A stretch of 64,000 nt of DNA from contig JAURYB010000020.1 in assembly GCA_030654075.1 (NCBI GenBank), positions 1 to 64,000 of the forward strand, given 5' to 3'. The translations under genes were made by a program, and so were the position numbers. Each line of letters opens with the position of its first letter. Position 1 is the first letter of the stretch. The notes beneath the pieces were generated by a model, which ran no database searches, was not told where the DNA came from, and saw only the letters and a program-made list of their open reading frames with translations. Of this stretch, positions 44,984-54,276 are shown piece after piece. Source of the stretch: Bacteroidales bacterium (GTDB taxonomy: Bacteria > Bacteroidota > Bacteroidia > Bacteroidales > UBA4417).

Positions 44984-47344
44984 CTAGAAATGAATCCTGT
45001 ACTGCATCATCGGGAAGAATCCCAGCTGGTTAATATTTGTGATTTCGTTTTTCGACGGACTGTAAGTTTGCATCAGCACATTGGTATGGTTGGTAAAATT
45101 TTCGATGTAAAATACCCATTCCTGCGAAACTTTACGCCAGTTTAAACGGTAGCCGAATTTTATATCAGCTTTAAAAAACGGATCGAACTGCTCGCTGAAT
45201 GCTTTTGATTCATCATATTTGGTTGCACCTGCAGCCTGCGAAGCTTCCATATCAATTGGAGTGTAGCGTTTTCCCCCGGCATATGTCATCTTGAAGTCAA
45301 TATTAAAAGCTGATTTGCTGTTTATCGTAAACTCTTTTCCGAACAGAATATTTACCACATAATTACCGTTGAACGCTGTATTTCGTTCAATACCATCACT
45401 GCCTTTATAGTTTGATACGAACAGTGAAAGTGTGGCCAGGTAATAAAAGTTTTTATAAAAAAAACGTTCTGCTGTCAGCTCAAGTCCGTAATTGCTGCCG
45501 GTGCCGGTATTTGTAAGGCTATCCTGGGCACCAACACCCCAGCCTGCTCCCTGATTCAACATACTGAATGAAGAACTGCGTTGCTCAACCGGCACATCGT
45601 AAAGCGACTGGTAATATCCTTCAACTTTTATACGGGTGTTTTCGGTAATTGAATTGTTGTAACCTAGCACAAACTGGTTCGATTTTGTAAATCCAAGGTC
45701 AGTGTTGGTTTCAATCAGGGAGCCATCGTCCATTTGAGTTCCGAGGAAATAAGTTGATAACGCCTGTGTCCGTGAATGCAGGCCATAACCAAAACTGAAT
45801 TTTTGTTTGGTATTCAGCTGCCAATTTATGCCCAGGCGAGGCTCAACACTTGCATCGCCGGTAAGGTCGAGGTAGCTAAAATGAACCCCCGGAACGATAC
45901 TGAGCTTTTCATTGAAATGATAGGTTGCCTGCGCATACGGCTGATATAAAGTCACTCCATCACCTAAGCTTTTGCTGTCTTCAATCAGCGGCCGAAGCGT
46001 ATTGGTTTCGTTGTCATAAATTTTGGATAAGAGGTCATATCCCATCCGGTCAATCAGGAAACCAGCCCGTGCCGAAAAATGACTGTTGTATTTTTTATGA
46101 ACAAACCCGCTGATTGAAATCCGGAAATCCGCATAGTTGTGGTCAAGATAGGAATGCGGAGCGGCATTTAAATCCAGGGTATCAATGGTAGTTCCACCTT
46201 CCTGGTATATTCCCGAAAGGATAAGTTTGTAATAGGTATGTTCATTTACAAACCGGGTGTACGAAATTCCGGTGGCTCCCATCCGAGAACGGTTTACAAG
46301 ATCCTGGCCTTCGTCGGAATACAAATCCTGTTCATCCCCGTTTTTGCTGTCGAGCATCGAAATCTGGCTGTCGCCTCCCAAACCGAAAACTGTAATCCGG
46401 CCTTTATTCACCGGGAAATTCAGTTTGAACGAAATGTCTTTATATTTAGGAATACCGGTAGTTCCCATGTTAATAAGGCCACTCATAAGCTCCAGTGTTG
46501 AATAGCGGAAACTGGCCAGGTACGAAGCTTCGTGCTTTTTACTGAAAGGACCTTCGGCTCCCACTTCGAAGCCATTAAAACCCACCTGGAAAAGCCGTTC
46601 ATGTTTCTGGTTATTGCCGTTCCGCATCTTCAGATCGAAAACTCCGCTGAGCGCATTGCCGTATTCGGCCGGGAAAGCACCGGTGAAGAAATCGCTGTTC
46701 TGAAGCAGGTTGTTGTTAAGCATTCCTACGGGACCGCCGGTTGTTCCGCCTTCGGCAAAATGGTTAGGGTTCGGGATATCAATATCCTCCAGCCGCCAAA
46801 GTAATCCACCAGGCGAATTACCGCGGATAATAATATCATTTCGCTGGTCGTTAGCTGAGGAAACACCGGCGTAGTTCATCGCCATGCGGGCAACATCGCC
46901 CCGGCTTCCGGCATATTTTTCAGTTTCTTCAACGGTAAAGGTGCGGGCACTTACAACTGCCATCTGGTTTCGTGTTGCATCCTTACGTGCCTGGGCAGTA
47001 ATTACTACACCGCTGCCCATAATCACATTTTCCTCAAGTTCAACTTCGAGCACCACTTCCTTTACTGAATTTACAATTATTCCCTGGAAAGTAGCTGGTT
47101 TGTAACCCATATAACTTACCTGGATACTTTGCCTTCCAATGGCAATCTTATCGAGACGGAAATTCCCGTCGTTATCCGTAACAGTGCCGGTGAGTGGCTG
47201 AACTTCCAGCAGCACAACATTTGCTCCGGGAAGTGGCGTTTTCGATTCTTTATCAATAACATGTCCGCGTATGGTTTGCACCTGTTGTGCCCGGATGCCG
47301 GCACAAGAAAATAGTATTATGGCTAAAAAGAAAAGTTGTTTCAT
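44984..47344 (-). CDS. TonB-dependent outer-membrane receptor
   Basis: 786 residues from ATG 47344 (signal peptide MKQLFFLAIILFSCAGIRAQ). A carboxypeptidase-regulatory-like domain (about 27-110, RGHVIDKESKTPLPGANVVL...) precedes the plug (about 125-250, VEETEKYAGSRGDVARMAMN, GNSPGGLLWRLEDI) and a 22-strand barrel to the C-terminal aromatic end. The ligand is not evident; there is no SusD partner and no CsgF/TonB genes nearby. A longer frame to 47503 would add 53 residues before the signal peptide and is not supported. Confidence 0.93.
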   Translation of the reverse strand: MKQLFFLAIILFSCAGIRAQQVQTIRGHVIDKESKTPLPGANVVLLEVQPLTGTVTDNDGNFRLDKIAIGRQSIQVSYMGYKPATFQGIIVNSVKEVVLEVELEENVIMGSGVVITAQARKDATRNQMAVVSARTFTVEETEKYAGSRGDVARMAMNYAGVSSANDQRNDIIIRGNSPGGLLWRLEDIDIPNPNHFAEGGTTGGPVGMLNNNLLQNSDFFTGAFPAEYGNALSGVFDLKMRNGNNQKHERLFQVGFNGFEVGAEGPFSKKHEASYLASFRYSTLELMSGLINMGTTGIPKYKDISFKLNFPVNKGRITVFGLGGDSQISMLDSKNGDEQDLYSDEGQDLVNRSRMGATGISYTRFVNEHTYYKLILSGIYQEGGTTIDTLDLNAAPHSYLDHNYADFRISISGFVHKKYNSHFSARAGFLIDRMGYDLLSKIYDNETNTLRPLIEDSKSLGDGVTLYQPYAQATYHFNEKLSIVPGVHFSYLDLTGDASVEPRLGINWQLNTKQKFSFGYGLHSRTQALSTYFLGTQMDDGSLIETNTDLGFTKSNQFVLGYNNSITENTRIKVEGYYQSLYDVPVEQRSSSFSMLNQGAGWGVGAQDSLTNTGTGSNYGLELTAERFFYKNFYYLATLSLFVSNYKGSDGIERNTAFNGNYVVNILFGKEFTINSKSAFNIDFKMTYAGGKRYTPIDMEASQAAGATKYDESKAFSEQFDPFFKADIKFGYRLNWRKVSQEWVFYIENFTNHTNVLMQTYSPSKNEITNINQLGFFPMMQYRIHF

Positions 47345-47789
47345 AGTTTTCGATGTTTGGTTGATGATGCAAAATTGAAGCTTCATCAGCAAATGCGAAA
47401 TAAATTTCCGACAAAGAGCCGAAAAAGAGGGATGAAAGTTACATATTTGGGGATGAAATAAAATGTCTGTTGTGAATTTCAACTCGATATAAATAGTGAT
47501 CAAGTCTGGAGATTTTTAACAATCTTTATTATCAGGATAAGAGATTTATAGTTTTAAAATCATATCGTTGCCTGTATTCCTTGTAGGTTAAAACGCTAGG
47601 CTGCTTAAAGAAAAATCCGAATGTATGGTCCGAGATATTAAAATATAATGTATGCTATTGATATATAGCATGATATATCTAATATGCTTTGGGAAAAGCT
47701 TTATCTGTCAACCCTTAATTATTATAAATCGGTTGGATTCCACTTTCGGAATAATGTTTCTTCGTGGAAAATATTGAAAGTCAATTATT
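47345..47789. other. 445-base divergent gap, no gene seen
   Basis: Divergent promoters for the TonB receptor and for thiolase must lie here. ATGCTAT (47652-47658) and ATAGCAT (47665-47671) form a 7-bp inverted repeat in an AT-rich block. I could not place a good TAnnTTTG box for either gene and see no RNA gene. Confidence 0.5.
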
Positions 47790-48974
47790 ATGAAAGAAGT
47801 AGTTATTGTATCCGCAGTGCGGACAGCCATAGGAAATTTTGGTGGTTCACTGGCAGGTTTATCGGCAACCGAGTTAGGCGTTATTGCAGCAAAAGAAGCA
47901 ATCAGAAGAGCCGGCATCCATCCTGAAGAAATTTCGGAAACCATAATCGGCAATATTCTCTCCGCTGGTCTGGGCCAGAATGTAGGCAGGCAAATCGCCG
48001 TTAAAGCTGGCGTTCCCGATACGAAACCAGCCATGACTATTAACAAACTCTGCGGATCGGGATTGAGAGCTGTTTCTATGGCTGCCCAGTTTATTATGCT
48101 TGGCGATGCCGACGTTGTTCTTGCCGGCGGAACCGAGAGTATGTCGAATGCTCCCTATTTGCTTCCGCAGGGTCGTAATGGCTTTCGTATGGGGCACGGA
48201 CAGGTAATGGACAGCATGATACTGGATGGACTAACAGATTCATTCAACAATTACCACATGGGTATAACAGCCGAAAATATTGCCGAACGATGGAACATCA
48301 GCCGCGAAGACCAGGATTTGTTTGCACTCGAAAGCCAGCGCCGTGCTGAGGTTGCTCAATCAACAGGCCGTTTCGCCGATGAAATTGTACCTGTTAGTAT
48401 TCCGCAGCGCAAAGGTGATCCTATTGTTTTCGATACTGATGAATTTCCGAAACATGGCCTTAAACCGGAAAAACTTGCTGCATTAAAACCTGCTTTTAAA
48501 AAAGAGGGCACCGTTACCGCAGGCAATGCTTCGGGTATAAATGACGGTGCTTCTATGCTTATCATTATGTCAGCTGATAAAGCTGCTGAACTTGGAATAA
48601 AACCGCTTGCACGAATTCTTTCTTATGGCAATGCGGCTCTTGATCCTGCCATTATGGGCTACGGACCGGTTCCGGCAACATTGGCTGCACTTAAAAAAGC
48701 CGGATTAACTATCGATGATATTGATTTGGTTGAAGCTAACGAAGCTTTTGCCGCACAGTCCTTAGCCGTTGCCCGCGATCTGAAACTTGATCCGCAGAAA
48801 GTGAATGTAAACGGCGGAGCCATTGCACTCGGTCACCCGATTGGCGCTTCCGGAGCGCGAATTCTTACAACTTTAATTTACGAAATGAAGCGACGTGATT
48901 CAAACATAGGATTAGCTACACTTTGCATCGGTGGCGGACAGGGAACGGCGCTGATTATTGAGAATATCAGATAG
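47790..48974 (+). CDS. atoB: Acetyl-CoA acetyltransferase (thiolase II)
   Basis: 394 residues. Joins two acetyl-CoA to acetoacetyl-CoA or, in catabolism, splits acetoacetyl-CoA. Catalytic residues: Cys88 (NKLCGSG), His349 (GHPIGASG) and Cys379 (CIGGGQG). All signature blocks of the biosynthetic/degradative PhaA/AtoB thiolases are present. It is the first gene of an eight- to nine-gene run on the + strand (reductase, symporter, CoA-transferase, KASIII pair, lipoprotein, porin, hydrolase), so a catabolic role on a C4 acid is likely, although gaps of 200-230 bases separate the first three genes. Confidence 0.95.
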   Translation: MKEVVIVSAVRTAIGNFGGSLAGLSATELGVIAAKEAIRRAGIHPEEISETIIGNILSAGLGQNVGRQIAVKAGVPDTKPAMTINKLCGSGLRAVSMAAQFIMLGDADVVLAGGTESMSNAPYLLPQGRNGFRMGHGQVMDSMILDGLTDSFNNYHMGITAENIAERWNISREDQDLFALESQRRAEVAQSTGRFADEIVPVSIPQRKGDPIVFDTDEFPKHGLKPEKLAALKPAFKKEGTVTAGNASGINDGASMLIIMSADKAAELGIKPLARILSYGNAALDPAIMGYGPVPATLAALKKAGLTIDDIDLVEANEAFAAQSLAVARDLKLDPQKVNVNGGAIALGHPIGASGARILTTLIYEMKRRDSNIGLATLCIGGGQGTALIIENIR

Positions 48975-49170
48975 AAAAGGGCTGGGAGACGGGAGTAAGG
49001 AGCAGGAAGTTGGGAGTAAAGCAACAGCAGAAAAACAGGTTCAGTGAGGCGTATAATGCCAGAATTTTTTTTTGTGACCTAACCCAAATTCAGAAAAGAT
49101 AAAACAATAACGGATATTATAGGGGACAGACTTCCGACTTCCGACTTCGGTCTTCCAGCTCCCGACCCAA
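48974..49170. repeat. GACTTCCGACTTCGG-type and GGGAGTAAGG-type degenerate repeats
   Basis: Before the reductase gene: GGAGACGGGAGTAAGGAGC, GGAAGTTGGGAGTAAAG (48984-49020) and GACTTCCGACTTCCGACTTC (about 49128-49147). The second matches the 24785-24940 words. Confidence 0.7.
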
Positions 49171-49201
49171 AATCAAAAAACTACACTTATAAAACCAAAC
49201 C

Positions 49202-49945
49202 ATGAATCGACTTGAAAACAAAGTAGCCGTAATTACCGGAGGTGCCGACGGACTTGGACGCGCTGCAGCAATAAAATTTGCCGCCGAAGGAGCCCAGGTT
49301 ATCATATGGGATATGAACGAAGAAAAAGCGCGCCTCACGGTTGCCGAAATAGAAGCTGAAGGAGGAAAGGCTTTTTTTGCCAAAGTAAATACAGCTTCGT
49401 ATTACGACGTGGATGTTGCAACACAGGAAGCTGTCGGAAGGTTTGGACGGATTGATATCCTGATCAATAATGCAGGGATTACACGCGATGCTTCCATCAA
49501 AAAAATGACTCCTGAAATGTGGCAGCAGGTTATTGATGTGAATCTTACCGGAGTTTTTAACTGTGCAAAATGCATCAGCGCAGGGATGGTCGAAAAAGGA
49601 TATGGCCGTATCATTAATACATCATCGGTTGTCGCACTTTATGGTAATTTTGGCCAGTCGAATTATGTAGCCACTAAAGCCGGAGTAATTGGCTTAACAA
49701 AAACCCTTGCCCGCGAATTAGGCCGCAAAGGTGTAACCGTAAATGCAGTTGCTCCCGGGTTTATTGCTACCGAAATGGTAAAGAAAATGCCCGAAAATGT
49801 ACTGAAATCAATGGAAGAAAAAGTTCCCCTCGGACGCCTTGGAACTCCTGATGAAATTGCGGCTGTTTATTTATTCCTTTCAAGCGATGAAGCTTCCTAC
49901 ATTAATGGGGCGACAATAAGTGTGGATGGAGGAATTACAATTTAA
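49202..49945 (+). CDS. FabG/PhaB-like 3-oxoacyl-CoA (or ACP) reductase
   Basis: 247-residue classical SDR. Cofactor motif TGGADGLG (12-19), NNAG, catalytic Ser142, Tyr155, Lys159 (SNYVATKAG), and the FabG-type C-terminus NGATISVDGGITI. Between thiolase and a symporter / CoA-transferase the likely reaction is (R)-3-hydroxybutyryl-CoA to acetoacetyl-CoA (or the reverse). FabG in fatty-acid synthesis is an alternative, but no acp, fabF or fabD is near. Directions cannot be told from sequence. Confidence 0.88.
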   Translation: MNRLENKVAVITGGADGLGRAAAIKFAAEGAQVIIWDMNEEKARLTVAEIEAEGGKAFFAKVNTASYYDVDVATQEAVGRFGRIDILINNAGITRDASIKKMTPEMWQQVIDVNLTGVFNCAKCISAGMVEKGYGRIINTSSVVALYGNFGQSNYVATKAGVIGLTKTLARELGRKGVTVNAVAPGFIATEMVKKMPENVLKSMEEKVPLGRLGTPDEIAAVYLFLSSDEASYINGATISVDGGITI

Positions 49946-50059
49946 CGGCGACAAAATCCAAGTCTCAAATTCCAAATTCCAGGGATCAAAAATGGAGAGT
50001 AAAGAAGTTCTAAGAAATAAAGAAAAAGGTGAATATTACATATCTCCATCATCGGAACA

Positions 50060-50140
50060 ACACTGAACTTTTGAATAACTTTGAATAACCTTGAACGCGA
50101 AGCAGTTGAACAATTTTGAACTTTTCAAACCTGAAACACT
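50060..50140. repeat. TTTGAAC-type degenerate repeat
   Basis: CTGAACTTTTGAATAACTTTG, AACCTTGAACGCGAAGCAGTTGAAC (given here in part; the second core is GAACGCGAAGCAGTTGAAC) and TTTTGAACTTTTC. It belongs to the 1329-1503 word family and sits just before the symporter gene. Confidence 0.8.
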
Positions 50141-50155
50141 GAAACAAACCCCAAA

Positions 50156-51730
50156 ATGGCATCAATACAACAAGTAACCGGAGGATGGATTCTGATTGCG
50201 CTTTACGCTGCGGCAATCCTGTTTTTCGTGATCCGCGGAGCGCTGCGTACCAAAAATATGAGTGATTACGCGGTGGGGAATTTCAACTTCTCGCCTCTTT
50301 TTGTCGGTCTATCGCTGGCTGCAGCCATGACGAGCGCTGCCACTTTTGTTATTAATCCGGGGCTTATTGCGGCTTATGGCCTGAGCGGTTTGATCTCGTT
50401 CGGTATAGTTTTCCCGATTGCGTCACTTGTATCATTAGTAGTTCTGACCAAGAGTTTCCGTAGGCATGGAACCAACGTAAAAGCGTTAACACTGGCCAGT
50501 TGGATCGGAACACGTTATAACAGTAAAGGTTACGCTTTATTTATCGGATTTCTGTCGGTTTTACTAATCACGTTTATCGTACTTATCCTTGTAGCTATCA
50601 CCAAAGTGCTGAGCCAATCGCTGAACATCAGCGAGGTATGGATGCTGTTTTTTGTGGTAGTTTTTGTTTTTGGATACATGATGTTCGGCGGTGCCAATTC
50701 AATGGTATACACCAATACGATGCAGGCCATTGTTATGGTGATAGTTGCCATTGTCCTTATTTCTTCCGGTTACCAGTACCTGAAAGACGGATTGTTTTCC
50801 TTTTTCGATAAACTGGCTGCCATCAGCCCGGATCTTATAAAGCCCACTAATCCGGGCAGCCCTTTGTTCCGCGATCTTTTTGAAATTATTGTTGCCCAGA
50901 TGATAGTAGGAGTTGCTGTAGTTTGCCAGCCGCATATTATTACCAAATCCTTGCTTCTCAAAAAGGAAAGCGATGTGAACAAGTACCTGGTTTCAGCAAT
51001 AGTAATTCAGGCTTTGTTTTATTCGGTGGTTTTTGCAGGATTGTATGCCCGCCTTACATTCCCTGATATGACTGAAAACGGAAAACCTCTTGGAATTGAT
51101 GGCGTAATTCCTGCTTATGTAGTCAAAATATTTTCGGAGGGATGGATTGCAATTTCTATTGGATTAATTGTTGTTCTTGGCTTGGTAAGTGCAGGTTTAT
51201 CAACTATCGAAGGACTGATTCAGAGTCTGAGTACTACCATTACATCGGATATAATCAAACCTTTATTTGGAAAACATATTACCAACGATCGCAACTATAT
51301 CCTTATTAATCGATTGGTAATTGTTGGTATGGCGATAGTTTCGTTTCTGGCTGCCCGCTCACAACTGCTGCATCCAAACCTGAGCGTAGCTATTTTCGCG
51401 CAAAACGGGGTTTATTCCTTCTTTTCCATTGCTTTCGTACCCATCGTTTTTGGCATTTTTTATAAAAGCACATCACGGAATACAGCTTTAACCGGCTCAA
51501 TTACCGCACTCCTTGTCTATTTCCTGGTTTACTATATATTCCCGTGGCTCATAAAAACCGCCGGAATGAGTTTAGGCTTTTTTGATAAATATTTCACCGG
51601 CAAAGTTCAGAATCCGGCAATCGCGGCGGCTTGTGCCATTCTGGTTTCAGTACTTGTTAGTCTCGCGTCGTATTATTATTTCAGAAAGTCAGATTCGAAA
51701 CCGGTAAATTTGTCAAAAAACATAGCCTAG
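50156..51730 (+). CDS. Sodium:solute symporter (SSS family)
   Basis: 524 residues with about 13-14 membrane helices. SSS marks: AVGNFNFSPLFVGLSLAAAM (about 40-59) near the substrate cavity, the Na-site region and the motif GLVSAGLSTIEGLIQSLSTTI. Members carry acetate, pyruvate, proline, sugars or short acids. Its stop is 2 bases before the CoA-transferase start, so the two are surely co-transcribed; this strongly suggests that it imports a carboxylic acid that the transferase activates. Confidence 0.92.
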   Translation: MASIQQVTGGWILIALYAAAILFFVIRGALRTKNMSDYAVGNFNFSPLFVGLSLAAAMTSAATFVINPGLIAAYGLSGLISFGIVFPIASLVSLVVLTKSFRRHGTNVKALTLASWIGTRYNSKGYALFIGFLSVLLITFIVLILVAITKVLSQSLNISEVWMLFFVVVFVFGYMMFGGANSMVYTNTMQAIVMVIVAIVLISSGYQYLKDGLFSFFDKLAAISPDLIKPTNPGSPLFRDLFEIIVAQMIVGVAVVCQPHIITKSLLLKKESDVNKYLVSAIVIQALFYSVVFAGLYARLTFPDMTENGKPLGIDGVIPAYVVKIFSEGWIAISIGLIVVLGLVSAGLSTIEGLIQSLSTTITSDIIKPLFGKHITNDRNYILINRLVIVGMAIVSFLAARSQLLHPNLSVAIFAQNGVYSFFSIAFVPIVFGIFYKSTSRNTALTGSITALLVYFLVYYIFPWLIKTAGMSLGFFDKYFTGKVQNPAIAAACAILVSVLVSLASYYYFRKSDSKPVNLSKNIA

Positions 51731-51732
51731 TC

Positions 51733-53043
51733 ATGACCAAAGACGAATTAATTTACAAAGAAAAGCTTATCAGCATTGAAGAAGCTGTTAGTTTCATTAA
51801 AAGTGATACCGATATTATTGTAGCTCAGTGCGCTTCTGAACCCCAGGGCTGCATGTCGAAATTCCATCTGGCAAAAGACCGTGTTACCGATGTTAAAGTG
51901 TTTTCGGTACTTACGTTGAAGCCCTACGATTTTTATATGCTGCCCGAAATGAAAGGTCATTTCGAACTTTGCAGCTGGTTTCACGCTCCCGGATCGAGGG
52001 CAGCATTAAAAGCCCGAACCGGAACGGTTACCTATGTCCCCAATATGCTTCATCGTGCGGCAACCGACAGGCTGAAAGTCCGCAGGCCGCATATGTTTTT
52101 CGGCACCTGTACACCTCCTGACGAAAAAGGTTTTGTTTCACTTTCGTTAGGCATTACATATGAAAAAGATATTATCGAAGCGGCCGAAATAGTAGTGCTC
52201 GAAGTGAATGATCAACTTCCACATACTCAAGGCGACACGCATGTGCATGTAAGCGAAGTGACCTATTTTGTCGAATATTCACATGCGCCTCCTACTTTAC
52301 CTGAGCCACAACCGGATGAAGTTGCCATAAATATCGGTAAACATATTGCTGATCTGGTCGAAGATGGCTCAACAATTCAACTGGGAATAGGTGAAATTCC
52401 CAATGCTGTAGCTATGTCGCTGCACGCGAAAAAGGATCTCGGCGTGCATACCGAAATGATGGTCGACAGTATGATGGAGCTTTATGAGCTGGGCGTAATT
52501 ACAAATAAGAGGAAATCCTTTCACAAGAACAAATTCATTTGCACATTTGCCATGGGCAGCCTGAAACTTTACAAATGGCTTGATAACAATCCATCGGTTG
52601 AATTTTTACGCGGTGGTTATGTTAACGATCCCTGCGTAATGAAACACAACAGCCGGTTGGTTTCTATCAATACCTGTATTATGGTTGATTTCACCGGGCA
52701 GGTTTCCAGCGAATCCATAGGTGTAGAACAATATTCAGGTACCGGAGGACAGACAGATACTGCCGTTGCAGCCATTGAAGGAACCGACGGATTGGGAAAA
52801 TCCATTATTGCCTGCCGCTCAACAGCCCAGCGTGGTAAAATTTCAACCATTGTTCCTGTTCTTCCTGCCGGAAGTGCCGTAACTCTTCACCGCAGCCATA
52901 CCGATTATGTGGTAACGGAATGGGGAAGTGTGAGACTAACCGGCCGTACAGTAAGAGAACGAACCCACATGCTGATTTCCATTGCCCATCCTGATTTCAG
53001 GGAAAGCTTACAGGCGCAGGCGGAAGAGTTGGGGTACTGGTAG
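51733..53043 (+). CDS. Acetyl-CoA hydrolase/transferase family (4-hydroxybutyrate/acetate CoA-transferase-like)
   Basis: 436 residues. These enzymes move CoA from acetyl-CoA (or similar) to a carboxylic acid through a glutamyl-CoA intermediate. The active-site Glu is probably Glu241 in LGVHTEMMVDSM, preceded by QLGIGEIPNAV (216-226); GGYVNDP and EQYSGTGGQTDT are further family blocks. The gene is coupled to the symporter (2-base gap). Candidate substrates are butyrate, 3- or 4-hydroxybutyrate and acetoacetate. It is part of the 47.8-59 kb module. Confidence 0.9.
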   Translation: MTKDELIYKEKLISIEEAVSFIKSDTDIIVAQCASEPQGCMSKFHLAKDRVTDVKVFSVLTLKPYDFYMLPEMKGHFELCSWFHAPGSRAALKARTGTVTYVPNMLHRAATDRLKVRRPHMFFGTCTPPDEKGFVSLSLGITYEKDIIEAAEIVVLEVNDQLPHTQGDTHVHVSEVTYFVEYSHAPPTLPEPQPDEVAINIGKHIADLVEDGSTIQLGIGEIPNAVAMSLHAKKDLGVHTEMMVDSMMELYELGVITNKRKSFHKNKFICTFAMGSLKLYKWLDNNPSVEFLRGGYVNDPCVMKHNSRLVSINTCIMVDFTGQVSSESIGVEQYSGTGGQTDTAVAAIEGTDGLGKSIIACRSTAQRGKISTIVPVLPAGSAVTLHRSHTDYVVTEWGSVRLTGRTVRERTHMLISIAHPDFRESLQAQAEELGYW

Positions 53044-53220
53044 GGTTTAAAGAGTTTCTGGTTTCTGGTTTCAAGTTTCAAGTTGAGCAGATTGTACCAA
53101 ATTATAAATTATATAAAACTTTTGCAAAGGTTTGTCAACCCAGAAACCAGAAACCAGAAACCATAAACATGAAACATGAAACTTGAAACTTGAAACAAGA
53201 AACCTGAAACCAGAAACAAA
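53044..53220. repeat. GTTTCTGGTTTCAAG / CAGAAACCAGAAACC degenerate repeat
   Basis: The left half reads GTTTCTGGTTTCTGGTTTC, the right half CCAGAAACCAGAAACCAG and GAAACTTGAAACTTGAAAC, so the two halves are largely inverse and could form a long imperfect stem. Period is 7-9. Between the CoA-transferase and the first KASIII-like gene. Confidence 0.85.
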
Positions 53221-53254
53221 ATCTTTTTAAACACACTTACCCAAAAGAAAAGAA

Positions 53255-54262
53255 ATGCTCCCCATTAAAATTCTAGGCACCGGATTATACGCTCCTGGCA
53301 AAGCCATTTCCAATTCAGAATTAAAGATGCTTACCGGTCTTGAATTCAAAATGGATAAGCTTGAAAGCAAACTTGGTGTTTTCAGCCGACATATGGCTCA
53401 CCTGCGCGGAATCGCCGAAACTACTGCAGATTTTGCAACCAATGCCGCTCTTAATGCCATTTCCGATGCAGGGCTTACAGGTGATGACATGGGGCTTTTT
53501 ATTGTCGGAACCGATACCCCGGAATACATTTCACCCGCTACCTCAATATTGGTTCAGGGCCGGATTCAAAAACAGGAAGCATGGGCTTCAACATTTGATG
53601 TATCCGCATCTTGCGCAAGTTTCACCATTGCTTTTGATAATGCTGCCAGAATTATGGCCACAGACCCAACTATAAAATATGCTGTAGTTGTTGGTGTTTA
53701 TAATATGCCGGCTTACCTGCGACCTGATGATGCATTTGGGTATTCTCTCTTTGCCGATGGTGCCGGTGCCGTTGTACTTGGAAGATCTGATGAAAAAAAC
53801 TCAGGATATATCGGTAGCCAATTGCTTACGGATGGTACTCAGTTTGACTTTATCGGGGTTTATGCCGGGGGCACTAAAATGCCGGTAACCGCTGAAGTTC
53901 TTGCTGGCAATCAACAAGGGCTGTTAAGTTTACAACCTTTGCCTGGTGACCGGAATGTTAAGCTTTGGCCAAAGGTTGTAAATAAGTTATTAGGGAAGTA
54001 CGATCTTACAATTAAGGATGTTGATCATTTTATCTTTACACAGATTAACCATTCCGTTATTACTGAAGTGATGGCTATTTTGGGAGAACCCATGTCGAAA
54101 ACAACCACTGTTATGGATAAATATGGTTACACTGGTTCGGGTTGTGTGCCTATGGCTTTTCATCATGCAGTTTCCGAAGGCCGGGTAAAACGTGGCGACC
54201 GGATTCTGTTTATGGCTTCAGGCGCAGGACTGGCTGTTGGAAGTAACCTGTTTGTTTATTAA
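53255..54262 (+). CDS. Ketoacyl-synthase-III-like protein A (C-T-Y active-site positions)
   Basis: 335 residues with the complete FabH-type fold. The nucleophile is Cys120 in DVSASCASF, as in FabH. At the FabH His and Asn positions this protein has Thr262 (FTQINHS) and Tyr292 (YGYTGSG); the spacing between them (30) is exactly that of E. coli FabH H244-N274, so the alignment is gap-free. The usual malonyl decarboxylation/condensation should therefore be impaired. It could be an acyltransferase or the degenerate partner of a heterodimer with the next gene, as in PqsBC. Two paralogues 14 bases apart are almost surely co-expressed. Confidence 0.88.
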   Translation: MLPIKILGTGLYAPGKAISNSELKMLTGLEFKMDKLESKLGVFSRHMAHLRGIAETTADFATNAALNAISDAGLTGDDMGLFIVGTDTPEYISPATSILVQGRIQKQEAWASTFDVSASCASFTIAFDNAARIMATDPTIKYAVVVGVYNMPAYLRPDDAFGYSLFADGAGAVVLGRSDEKNSGYIGSQLLTDGTQFDFIGVYAGGTKMPVTAEVLAGNQQGLLSLQPLPGDRNVKLWPKVVNKLLGKYDLTIKDVDHFIFTQINHSVITEVMAILGEPMSKTTTVMDKYGYTGSGCVPMAFHHAVSEGRVKRGDRILFMASGAGLAVGSNLFVY

Positions 54263-54276
54263 AATTTCTACTTTTT

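Noticed and set aside
47345-47503. 53-residue N-terminal extension of the TonB receptor
   Set aside because: It precedes a normal signal peptide that begins at 47344.
53044-53220. CRISPR or IS terminal repeats
   Set aside because: Words are 7-9 bases, degenerate and mirrored; no spacers, no transposase.
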